DNA from: JALYTZ01 sp036559125
GTDB taxonomy: Bacteria > Vulcanimicrobiota > Vulcanimicrobiia > Vulcanimicrobiales > Vulcanimicrobiaceae
Reading direction: 5' to 3'
NCBI GenBank assembly: GCA_036559125.1
Contig: DATBTT010000002.1
Span: 14,463 to 78,462, forward strand
DNA: 64,000 bases
This document shows positions 44,509-52,340 of this stretch, piece by piece. The position numbers and the translations under genes are program-made. Numbering within the stretch: the first letter of the stretch is position 1; every line of letters starts with the position of its first letter. The notes beneath the pieces were generated by a model. The model was not told the DNA's origin. It was given only the letters and a program-made list of their open reading frames with translations, and did no database searches.

Positions 44509-45764
44509 CCGTCGTCGGTGCGGGGTTGGCGGGTCTGTGCGCGGCACTCGAACTGCGCGATGCCGGATGCGACGTCGAAATCTTCGAACGCAGCCGGCTG
44601 ATCGGCGGCCGCGCAACCTCCTTCGAGATCGATGGCCGGGAAGTGGACAACGGACAACACGTGTTCTTGGCGTGCTGCACGGAGTTCAGGCGTTTCGTTG
44701 ACCGCGTTGGAATGAGCCGCCACTTGTACCTGCAACCGCGCTTCGACGTGCTTGCGATCGCCAAGAACGGAGTCAGTAGTCGATTGCGCGCGTCGAGGTT
44801 GCCCCCGCCGATGCATCTGGTCGGCTCGCTCGTAGGCTATCGTCATTTGACATGGACCGGACGCTTACAAGTCGCCTGGGCGCTTGCGCGCATCCGCGGC
44901 GCGCTCGCAGCGTCGGAAAGCTTCGCGAAGTGGCTCGCGCGGCACGGGCAGGGCAAAGACGCGATCCGGGGTTTTTGGGAGCCGTTCGTCGTTCCCGCGC
45001 TTAACGCGCCGCTCGAGCGTGTGTGCGCGGCCGACGCGGCCTTCGTAATCTCGACCGCGTTTTTGAGCGATCCCGGCGCCGCGCGTTTCGGCTATTCAAC
45101 GGTGCCGCTGGCGCACATTATGAACGCGGCGGCAGCACGCGCAGGCGGCGTCCGGATCGCGACTCCGGTACTCGGCGTCGAAAGCGCGAAAACCGGTGTG
45201 CGCCTACGTTTCGCGCAGAGGCAAACCATGGATTTCGATGCAGCCGTGCTCGCCGTTTCGCCCGATAAACTCGCGGGATTGATCGGGGACCCGCGCCCGT
45301 TCGGGATTCTGCCGCTGGACGAATACGAAGCCAAGCCCATCATCGACATCCATTTGTGGTACGACGCCGTACCTCTCGATTTCGACTTCGCCGCGATCCT
45401 CGATTCGCCGGTGCAGTGGGTGTTCCAGAAGCGCAGCGGCTATCTGTGTTGCAGCGTCAGCGCCGCCGATCGGTATCTTTTGCGCGGCACCGCCGAATTG
45501 ATCGATCTCGCGTGGGAAGAGCTGCGCGCGGCGTTGCCCCAACTTCGCGGGGTTCGACGGCAGCTGGGCGCGGTGACCCGCAATCCGAACTCGACGTATC
45601 TGCCCAAGCTCGGCGTGGCGCGGCCCGGGCAGCGCACGTCGCAACCGAACGTTGCGATCGCGGGCTCTTGGACGCAGACGGGATGGCCCGATACGATGGA
45701 GGCCGCCGTTCGAAGCGGCCTGGCGGCCGCGAGCGTCGTGAAGGGAGAATCGCAAGGTGCCTGA
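44490..45764 (+). CDS. hpnE: Hydroxysqualene dehydroxylase HpnE
   Basis: 424 residues from a GTG inside the end of hpnD, chosen because it places the FAD motif RIAVVGAGLAGLCAALEL at the N-terminus. Amine-oxidase/desaturase-type flavoprotein that reduces hydroxysqualene to squalene. The C-terminal AGSWTQTGWPDTMEAAVRSG is the family FAD-binding signature. Overlaps shc by eight bases. Confidence 0.94.
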   Translation: MAARRIAVVGAGLAGLCAALELRDAGCDVEIFERSRLIGGRATSFEIDGREVDNGQHVFLACCTEFRRFVDRVGMSRHLYLQPRFDVLAIAKNGVSSRLRASRLPPPMHLVGSLVGYRHLTWTGRLQVAWALARIRGALAASESFAKWLARHGQGKDAIRGFWEPFVVPALNAPLERVCAADAAFVISTAFLSDPGAARFGYSTVPLAHIMNAAAARAGGVRIATPVLGVESAKTGVRLRFAQRQTMDFDAAVLAVSPDKLAGLIGDPRPFGILPLDEYEAKPIIDIHLWYDAVPLDFDFAAILDSPVQWVFQKRSGYLCCSVSAADRYLLRGTAELIDLAWEELRAALPQLRGVRRQLGAVTRNPNSTYLPKLGVARPGQRTSQPNVAIAGSWTQTGWPDTMEAAVRSGLAAASVVKGESQGA

Positions 45765-47646
45765 TTCGCTCGAATCGGCAATCGCCTGGCTTCTGGCGCG
45801 ACAGGCGCCCGAAGGTTGGTGGACCGGCGAATTAGAGACGAACGCTACGATGACGGCGGAGCATGTCTTGCTGCTGCGCTTTCTCGGCATGGACTGCGCG
45901 CCAATTCGCGCGGGCGCGATCCGGCATCTGCTGGGCACGCAGCGCGACGACGGATCGTGGGCGCTGTATTACGACGGAGCCGCCGACGTGAGTACGACGA
46001 TCGAAGCGTACGTGGCCCTCAAGGTTCTGGGCGTCGATCCGCACGCGCAGCCGATGGAGCGGGCGCGAGCGACGATTCGGCGCCTCGGCGGTCTTGCCCG
46101 GGCGCGCGTGTTCACCAAGATTTGGCTCGCGCTCTTCGGCAAATTTCCGTGGGACGGCGTGCCGTCGCTACCGCCGGAGATCGTCTTTTTTCCGGCGCAC
46201 ATGCCGTTCAATTTGTACGACTTTTCCTGTTGGGCGCGGGGAACGGTCGCGCCGTTGACGATCGTCATCTCGCGGCGTCCGATTCGCGAGCTTGGCGTGG
46301 ACGTCGGCGAAATCGTCGTCGAAGACTCCGAGGCGTCGATGCATCGCGTTCACGGACGCGGCCTCTTCTGGTGGATCGATGCCGCGCTCAAAGCGTACGA
46401 GAGGCTGCCGTGGCAGCCAGGACGCGCGCAGGCGCGACGCCGAGTCGTCGAGTGGATCGTCGAGCGACAAGAGGCCGACGGAAGCTGGGGCGGCATTCAG
46501 CCGCCCTGGGTCTATTCACTGATCGCGCTGCACATCGAGGGGTACGGGTTGGATCATCCCGTGATGCGTAAAGGCATCGACGGGATCGCCGGCTTCGCGA
46601 TCGACGACGACGCCGGCTGGCGTTTTCAAGCGTGCATGTCGCCGGTGTGGGACACGGCGTGGGCCGTGCGCGCGTTGCGCCTCGCGGGCCTGGAGAAAGC
46701 GCATCCCGCCATGCGGCGCGCGATCGGCTGGCTCGTGGACGAGCAGATTCCCGACGATGCGCCCGGCGATTGGCGCGTGAAGTGCGCGGGCGCGCGGGGA
46801 AACGGCTGGGCCTTCGAATTCGATAACGACGCGTATCCCGACATCGACGATACCGCCGTCGTCGTCTTGTCCCTCGTCGAAGGCGGCGAAGGGCATCGCG
46901 TCGCCGCTTCGGTCGACCGTGGCTCGAGTTGGACGCTCGCCATGCGTTCGAAAAATGGGGCGTGGGGCGCGTTCGATCGCGACAACGACCGCGAGCTGCT
47001 GTACCGGATGCCGTTTGCGGATTTCGGCGCGCTCATCGATCCGCCGACCGAAGACGTAACGGCCCACGTACTCGAAATGATGGCTGCGCTCGGATACGAT
47101 CTATCGCATCCGTACGTCGCGCATGGTCTCGACTATCTGCGGAAGACCCAACGGCCAAGCGGCGCGTGGTTCGGCCGCTGGGGCGTTAACTATATTTACG
47201 GTACGTGGTGCGTGCTCTCGGCGTTGGGTGCGCTGCGGACCGGCGGTGATATGGTCGGGCGAGCCGCTGCGTGGCTTCTGAAGGTTCAAAACGGCGACGG
47301 CGGCTGGGGCGAAACGTGTCATTCGTACGTCGACGAGTCCTTTGCGGGCGTCGGAACGAGTACGCCGTCGCAGACCGCCTGGGCTCTCCTAAGTCTTCAA
47401 ATTGCGGGTTTGGCCGGCTCGCCGGCCTATGCGCGAGGCGTGGCGTTGCTGCGCGAGCGGCAACGCGCCGACGGAACGTGGGACGAGCCCTATTTTACGG
47501 GTACGGGGTTTCCACGCGACTTCTACCTGAACTATCATCTGTATCGACATCTTTTTCCGATGATGGCTCTCGCCGCTGACCGCTCGCTCGCCCGAGCCGA
47601 GCCTCCGAATCACTCTCCATCCAACGAACAGGTGACGTTTTCATGA
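45757..47646 (+). CDS. shc: Squalene-hopene cyclase
   Basis: 629 residues from a GTG preceded by GGGAG. Catalytic DIDD acid motif at residues 362-365 and several QW repeats (e.g. LLGTQRDDGSWALY, QEADGSWGG, QNGDGGWGET). Cyclises squalene to hopene/hopanol at the membrane; a hydrophobic surface patch anchors it. Also called HpnF. At the family's lower length limit but all hallmarks are present. Stop overlaps hpnH by ATGA. Confidence 0.97.
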   Translation: MPDSLESAIAWLLARQAPEGWWTGELETNATMTAEHVLLLRFLGMDCAPIRAGAIRHLLGTQRDDGSWALYYDGAADVSTTIEAYVALKVLGVDPHAQPMERARATIRRLGGLARARVFTKIWLALFGKFPWDGVPSLPPEIVFFPAHMPFNLYDFSCWARGTVAPLTIVISRRPIRELGVDVGEIVVEDSEASMHRVHGRGLFWWIDAALKAYERLPWQPGRAQARRRVVEWIVERQEADGSWGGIQPPWVYSLIALHIEGYGLDHPVMRKGIDGIAGFAIDDDAGWRFQACMSPVWDTAWAVRALRLAGLEKAHPAMRRAIGWLVDEQIPDDAPGDWRVKCAGARGNGWAFEFDNDAYPDIDDTAVVVLSLVEGGEGHRVAASVDRGSSWTLAMRSKNGAWGAFDRDNDRELLYRMPFADFGALIDPPTEDVTAHVLEMMAALGYDLSHPYVAHGLDYLRKTQRPSGAWFGRWGVNYIYGTWCVLSALGALRTGGDMVGRAAAWLLKVQNGDGGWGETCHSYVDESFAGVGTSTPSQTAWALLSLQIAGLAGSPAYARGVALLRERQRADGTWDEPYFTGTGFPRDFYLNYHLYRHLFPMMALAADRSLARAEPPNHSPSNEQVTFS

Positions 47647-48650
47647 GCATGCCGCTCCAGCAAAAAATGGCCGTCGGAAAATATCTCTTCACGAAAAAAC
47701 TCAAGGGCGAGAAGAAGTTTCCGCTCGTCCTCGAGCTCGAGCCGCTGCTCCAGTGCAATCTCGCTTGCGCGGGTTGCGGGAAGATCGCGCATCCAACCGA
47801 CGTTCTGCGCCGACGCTTGACCGTCGAGCAATGCATGGCGGCCGTGGACGAATGCGGGGCGCCGGTCGTATCGATCGCGGGCGGCGAACCGCTCGTGCAC
47901 GAGCAGATGCCGCAGATCGTCAAGGCGCTGGTCGAACGCAAAAAATTCGTCTTCCTGTGCACCAACGCCGTCTTGTTGCGTAAGAAGATCCATCTGTACG
48001 AACCCTCGCCGTATTTTGCGTGGATGATCCATCTCGACGGCTTGCGCGAGCGCCACGACGAGTCGGTCTGTCGCGAAGGGACCTTCGATATAGCCGTGGA
48101 TGCGATCAAGGATGCAAAAGCCAAGGGTTTTCGCGTATTTACCAACACGACGTTTTTCGACAAGGACGATCCGAAGTCGATTCGTGCGGTACTCGATTAT
48201 TTGAACGACGATCTGCAGGTCGATTCGATGCAGATTTCGCCGGCCTACGCGTACGAAAAGGCTCCCGATCAAGAGCACTTCTTAGGCGTCGAACGCACGC
48301 GCGAGATATTTCGCGAAGCGTTCTCCGGCGACAAGCGCAAAAAGTGGCGCCTGAATCACAGCCCGCTCTACCTGGATTTTCTCGAAGGCAAGGTCGATTT
48401 CGAATGCACGCCGTGGGGAATCCCCTGTTACACCGTCTTTGGGTGGCAACGTCCGTGCTATCTCATGTCGGATGCTCCCTATGCCAAGACGTATAAGGAA
48501 CTGATCGAGGAGACCGATTGGGAAAAATACGGTCGCGGTAAACACCCGAGTTGCAGCAACTGCATGGCGCATTGCGGATACGAGCCGACCGCGGTGCTCA
48601 AGACGACGGGGTCGATAAAGGAGTCGATTCGCGCCGCTCTTGGCACCTGA
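47643..48650 (+). CDS. hpnH: Radical SAM adenosyl-hopene transferase HpnH
   Basis: 335 residues. Radical-SAM cluster motif CNLACAGC with C38, C42 and C45; GGEPL motif of the SAM-binding strand follows. Joins the 5'-deoxyadenosyl radical to diploptene, giving adenosylhopane, the first step of side-chain extension. The C-terminal HPSCSNCMAHCGYEPTA segment is typical. Overlaps shc and reaches into hpnA. Confidence 0.96.
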   Translation: MSMPLQQKMAVGKYLFTKKLKGEKKFPLVLELEPLLQCNLACAGCGKIAHPTDVLRRRLTVEQCMAAVDECGAPVVSIAGGEPLVHEQMPQIVKALVERKKFVFLCTNAVLLRKKIHLYEPSPYFAWMIHLDGLRERHDESVCREGTFDIAVDAIKDAKAKGFRVFTNTTFFDKDDPKSIRAVLDYLNDDLQVDSMQISPAYAYEKAPDQEHFLGVERTREIFREAFSGDKRKKWRLNHSPLYLDFLEGKVDFECTPWGIPCYTVFGWQRPCYLMSDAPYAKTYKELIEETDWEKYGRGKHPSCSNCMAHCGYEPTAVLKTTGSIKESIRAALGT

Positions 48651-49620
48651 TCGCGTTTTCCTGACCGGCGCGTCGGGGTTCGTCGGCTCTCACGTTTTGC
48701 GCGAGCTTCGCACGGCCGGCTACCGCGTTAGCGCGCTGGTTCGCGACGCGCGCACGGCTCCCGCGGATTGCGATCTCGTTTTCGGCGACTTGCGCCGAAC
48801 CGGCGAGTTGGTGAACGCGCTTTCCGGATGCCGGTTCGTCGTGCATTGCGCCGCGCTTTACTCGTTTGCGCCGGCCGATCGCGCTGCGATTCGCGCCGTC
48901 AACGTGCTCGGCACCGCGGGACTTCTCGAGGCGGCGCGCGTTGCCGGCGTCGAACGCGTGGTTATCACGTCGAGTTCGGCCGCTGTCGGACACGAGCGCA
49001 ACGGACGGCCCGCAAATGAGGGCGATTACCCGCCGGATGACGATCGCTCGCCATATCATCAATCGAAGCTCGACGCTGAACGCGCCGCGTTTTCCGGACG
49101 CGTGCCCGTCGTCGCCGTCCTTCCGACGGCGCCCGTCGGTCCGGGCGATTGGAAGCCGACGCCGACCGGCAAGATGGTGCTCGATTTCGCGCGCGGGAAG
49201 ATGTTTGCCAAACCACCCGGGCGCGGCGGCATGAATCTGGTTGCGGTCGAAGACGTGGCCCGCGCGCACGTCGCTGCGCTAGAACGCGGACGCCCCGGCG
49301 AACGCTACATTATCGGCGGAGAGAATCTCACGATGGACGCCATCTGGGACGCGTTGTCCGCCGTCACCGGCGTACGGCCTCCGCAGTGGCGCGCTCCGTA
49401 CGCGCTCGCGGCGTGCATCGGCTGGGCCGACGAGTGGCGTTGCCGCCTCGATGCGCGCGCCCGGCCGTTAGTGCCGCGCGAAGGCGTGCGCATGTCCCGC
49501 GAGCGCATGTACGTCGACGATGCGAAAAGCCGGAGCGAACTCGGACTTCGTGCCGCGCCGGTAGCGGGCGCGCTGCAACGGGCGGTAGCGTGGTATCGGA
49601 GCAACGGCTATCTCGGCTGA
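48640..49620 (+). CDS. hpnA: Hopanoid-associated NAD-dependent epimerase/dehydratase HpnA
   Basis: 326 residues from a TTG overlapping hpnH. Extended SDR fold with FLTGASGFVGSHV, catalytic YHQSK (Y about 145) and YIIGGENLT segments of HpnA. Its reaction in hopanoid formation is not settled; proposed as a sugar-nucleotide-like dehydrogenase. Member of the same operon. Confidence 0.92.
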   Translation: MAPDRVFLTGASGFVGSHVLRELRTAGYRVSALVRDARTAPADCDLVFGDLRRTGELVNALSGCRFVVHCAALYSFAPADRAAIRAVNVLGTAGLLEAARVAGVERVVITSSSAAVGHERNGRPANEGDYPPDDDRSPYHQSKLDAERAAFSGRVPVVAVLPTAPVGPGDWKPTPTGKMVLDFARGKMFAKPPGRGGMNLVAVEDVARAHVAALERGRPGERYIIGGENLTMDAIWDALSAVTGVRPPQWRAPYALAACIGWADEWRCRLDARARPLVPREGVRMSRERMYVDDAKSRSELGLRAAPVAGALQRAVAWYRSNGYLG

Positions 49621-49639
49621 GGATCCGGCAATAACGATC

Positions 49640-50230
49640 GTGGCTGCGACCGCTCTGGAAGCGCGCGCCGTGCGCCGCGAACTTCCTGCGGCGCGCGTCG
49701 TCGAAACCGGCATCGGATTGGCGCAAACGAGCGGGTCGGCGTTCGGCCAGGTGGTCATAAGTTGCGGATTGGCCGGCGGCTTGCGCGACGAGATCGCGTC
49801 GGGCACGGTGCTCGTTCCCGACTACGTGCGGCGTCTCGACGGTTCACGCGTGCGCTGCGACGACGCGTTAGTCGCCGCTTTGATCGACGCTGCGCGGTCT
49901 TTGGGATTCGAACCGGTCGTCGCGCCGCTCTTTACCAGCACGACGATCGTGTGCGGTGCGGAGCGCCGGGAGCTAGCAGATCTTGGCTATGCGGGCGTCG
50001 ACATGGAGACCGGACTCATCGATGCATCGCGGCTTGCCGCGGTACGCGTCGTGCTCGACACGCCCAGCCGCGAACTCTCCGCGGATTGGGCGCACGCCGC
50101 GTCGGCGCTGCTGCGACCGCGCAACTGGCCGCAAGCCGTGCGGCTAGCTCGCGACGCACCCCGCTGCGCCCGCCGCGCCGCCCAAGTCCTAGCACGTGCC
50201 CTAAAGCAGCTCCACCCCCCGTCATCCTGA
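49640..50230 (+). CDS. hpnG: Hopanoid nucleoside phosphorylase HpnG
   Basis: 196 residues from a GTG at 49640, the only standard start in the frame. PNP/MTA-phosphorylase-like; CGLAGGL and VDMETGLID segments match HpnG, which removes adenine from adenosylhopane. The start removes the first beta strand (ITIV) that should precede AATALEA; a ribosome-like GAGGA at 49619-49623 is spaced for an upstream non-standard codon (ATA at 49631). The last residues PPSS and the stop are encoded by a REP-like repeat. Confidence 0.85.
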   Translation: MAATALEARAVRRELPAARVVETGIGLAQTSGSAFGQVVISCGLAGGLRDEIASGTVLVPDYVRRLDGSRVRCDDALVAALIDAARSLGFEPVVAPLFTSTTIVCGAERRELADLGYAGVDMETGLIDASRLAAVRVVLDTPSRELSADWAHAASALLRPRNWPQAVRLARDAPRCARRAAQVLARALKQLHPPSS

Positions 50231-50336
50231 CCTTCTGCCCCGTCATCCTGAGCTTGTATGCCCCGTCATCCTGAGCTTGTATGCCCCGTCATCCTGAGCT
50301 TGTCGAAGGACGGCCCTTCGGCAGGCTCAGGATGAC
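50220..50336. repeat. REP-like tandem array (23-base period)
   Basis: A half copy at 50220-50230, three direct copies beginning at 50241, 50264 and 50287 (period 23, core CATCCTGAGCTTG), the last extended by TCGAAGGACG and followed by an inverted arm at 50313-50336. The array spans the stops of the two convergent genes around it. Not a CRISPR: no spacers. Confidence 0.88.
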
Positions 50337-51496
50337 AGGGTTTCGGCGTGGAAATTGTTTTGGTAGGCGATCATATCGGGGGTTCGGGGAAAATCGGGAT
50401 GGCAGCGCGTGGAGGTTTGCGCGTAGAGGTTCCCGGTTCGCGCAAGCATACCGAGCGATTCCATCGTTGCAAGCGCGCGGCGCACGCGACCCGCCGGATC
50501 CCCGCGAAGTTCGGGATCGACGAACAATGCAGGCGGCAACTCGGCGAGTTGCCGTTGCACCGCCTCGACGGCTTCGCGGTCGCTAAACGATTCCGAATGA
50601 CCGGATAGCCACGTCGCTAGCAGGGCGCTCGTCGTCACCGGGCGCGTCCGCTTCAGTTGCGCGTCGAGCGGCGCGTCCACGGCGGCCTCGCGTAGGCGAT
50701 ACAACATCGGAAGCCGGCGCGATGCAAACGGATCGTAGCTGATGCCGGCGATCCAGATGCGCGCGAGCGGTTCGAGGCGGGGCAGCACGCCGCGCAGGCG
50801 CTGCATCTTTCCGTCGCCCGTGTAAAACCCCTCGGGCATCAAGAAGATCGTCGCCCCGTCGCGCTGGATCGCTTCGAAGTTTTGCAGGTCGGCTTCCAGT
50901 TGATCGCGCGTCGACGCGAGAAGTTCGTGCCGGTAGGGTTCCACTACGTCCGACAGCGTGACTACCGTTCGTGCGGCCTCGAAGTGTGCGGGCGCGAGTG
51001 CGTCGGCAATCGTCGCCATGCCGGCAGGCAATAGGGCCAGCGCGCGTTCGCGAAATACATCGGCAAGAGGCAAATCGCCGTGCATTGCGCGCAACGTGAA
51101 GGCCAGGCTCGCGAGCGGTCGCGCATGCAACTCGTTCTCGATCGGCTGCATGCCGATCGCGCTGAAAAGCCATCCGAGGTTGGCATTTTGCAGTGCGAAC
51201 CGCAACCACGGTATGCGTTCGGCCAAGAATCCGGGTTCCCACATGCGCCGCGACGAGACCGTAAAGATCGGATAACGCCAAGCGAAAGTTTGTTCCGCGA
51301 GCAGCGCGACGATCGTCGGCGATTCAATTTCGTGTTGATGGTTGGCGACGACGAGCGTCGGCCCGCGCCGCCGCGGCAGGCGGCCCCAACCGCGAACGCG
51401 GTAGCGCAGGCTATAGTACGACGCTACGCAGGCAACCGCGAGCCAGCGCAGCGGCTGAACCCACATCGGCGCAACCTGCGAGCGCCGGCCGCTCAC
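50327..51496 (-). CDS. PlsC-like acyltransferase with HX4E motif
   Basis: 389 residues. One or two N-terminal membrane segments, then an acyltransferase-like region with NHQHEIE (H and E where PlsC has HX4D) at about 52-58 and the LMPEGFYTG segment (like FPEGT) at about 223. Probably esterifies a lipid or glycerol phosphate at the membrane. The acid Asp being Glu is unusual and could alter activity. Convergent with hpnG, the stop and last residues come from the repeat array. Located between hpnG and dxs, so a lipid role fits. Confidence 0.72.
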   Translation of the reverse strand: MSGRRSQVAPMWVQPLRWLAVACVASYYSLRYRVRGWGRLPRRRGPTLVVANHQHEIESPTIVALLAEQTFAWRYPIFTVSSRRMWEPGFLAERIPWLRFALQNANLGWLFSAIGMQPIENELHARPLASLAFTLRAMHGDLPLADVFRERALALLPAGMATIADALAPAHFEAARTVVTLSDVVEPYRHELLASTRDQLEADLQNFEAIQRDGATIFLMPEGFYTGDGKMQRLRGVLPRLEPLARIWIAGISYDPFASRRLPMLYRLREAAVDAPLDAQLKRTRPVTTSALLATWLSGHSESFSDREAVEAVQRQLAELPPALFVDPELRGDPAGRVRRALATMESLGMLARTGNLYAQTSTRCHPDFPRTPDMIAYQNNFHAETLSS

Positions 51497-51511
51497 CTCG
51501 TGGCGCGCGAG

Positions 51512-52162
51512 CTAACGGGCACTTTGCGCTACCGGACCCTCGTCGGTTACGACATGGTAGTTGGAGAACTCGGCATGCGCGGTTGCGTTCATGACCGGGA
51601 CGGCGATCTGCGCATCTTCAGCGGCAGGCAGAATGAACGCGGAAGAGCTCGGCGTCACGTTTAATTGCACGTATCCGCCCGAGTCGTACGACCAGACGAT
51701 TCGTCTGACTCCATCCGCGTCAATCGTAGCGGCAACGTTTTTGAGATTGGATTTGCGGCGCTCGTGCATGGTCACTAGCAAGGAATCACCCGAGTGCTGT
51801 GTTTCGGATATGGCATACTGTTTGGGCCAGCTGCGCGGGTCGAGAGAGGTCATATCGAAGTGGTCGAAGCCCTTGGCCCAAAACGGCACGCTTTCGAATT
51901 GGATGCGGTAACTGCCGTCGCGTTCGTATTTGCCGTGGCCGTCGAGATGAAAACGCAACCATGGAAAACGGTGCATCACGATCGAGACGCGAGCGTCGAA
52001 CGTGTACTCCTTGAGCGTCGCGTTGCGCGAATAGACGCGCGTGATGCCTTCGGTCGCCGCGCTGGCCGCATCCACCGACGGCCCCGCCGAAAAAGTGGGC
52101 GGCAGCACAGCGGCGTTCGTAGATAGCAGCATGGCGCTAAGGAAAAAAGCCGCGAGATTCAA
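51512..52162 (-). CDS. Exported protein of unknown function
   Basis: 216 residues from a TTG with AGAAGA upstream. Signal peptide about 1-18 (MNLAAFFLSAMLLSTNA), rest beta-rich without lipobox; the pattern of alternating strands (TLKEYTFDARVSIVMHRFP, IVWSYDSGGYVQLNV) is like the LolA/LppX-type half barrels that carry lipids, but no family could be named. 15 bases upstream of the acyltransferase gene on the same strand. Confidence 0.65.
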   Translation of the reverse strand: MNLAAFFLSAMLLSTNAAVLPPTFSAGPSVDAASAATEGITRVYSRNATLKEYTFDARVSIVMHRFPWLRFHLDGHGKYERDGSYRIQFESVPFWAKGFDHFDMTSLDPRSWPKQYAISETQHSGDSLLVTMHERRKSNLKNVAATIDADGVRRIVWSYDSGGYVQLNVTPSSSAFILPAAEDAQIAVPVMNATAHAEFSNYHVVTDEGPVAQSAR

Positions 52163-52286
52163 TTCTTCTGACTAGCCTCCGCAGGATGTCATGGTCGCCT
52201 ACCACATCGCGGGAATTTCGCCTCCCACTAAGAGTGCGAGAATAGTCGCATGGGTTGCACGGCGTCTGGGGAAGGCACGCCGAATT

Positions 52287-52315
52287 TTTCCAAGCCTTTA
52301 CTGTTTCTTATAATC
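52287..52315 (+). promoter_or_regulatory. dxs promoter
   Basis: Perfect -10 TATAAT at 52310-52315; the -35 position 17 bases upstream is the weak TTTTCC (52287-52292). Transcription would start near 52322 and leave a leader of about 19 bases with AGG six bases before the ATG. Confidence 0.6.
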
Positions 52316-52340
52316 GGATCCGGGTAAGCCATTAGGTACG

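Noticed and set aside
50241..50312. Direct repeats considered as a CRISPR
   Set aside because: Period 23 with no unique spacers and same family as dispersed REP-like elements.
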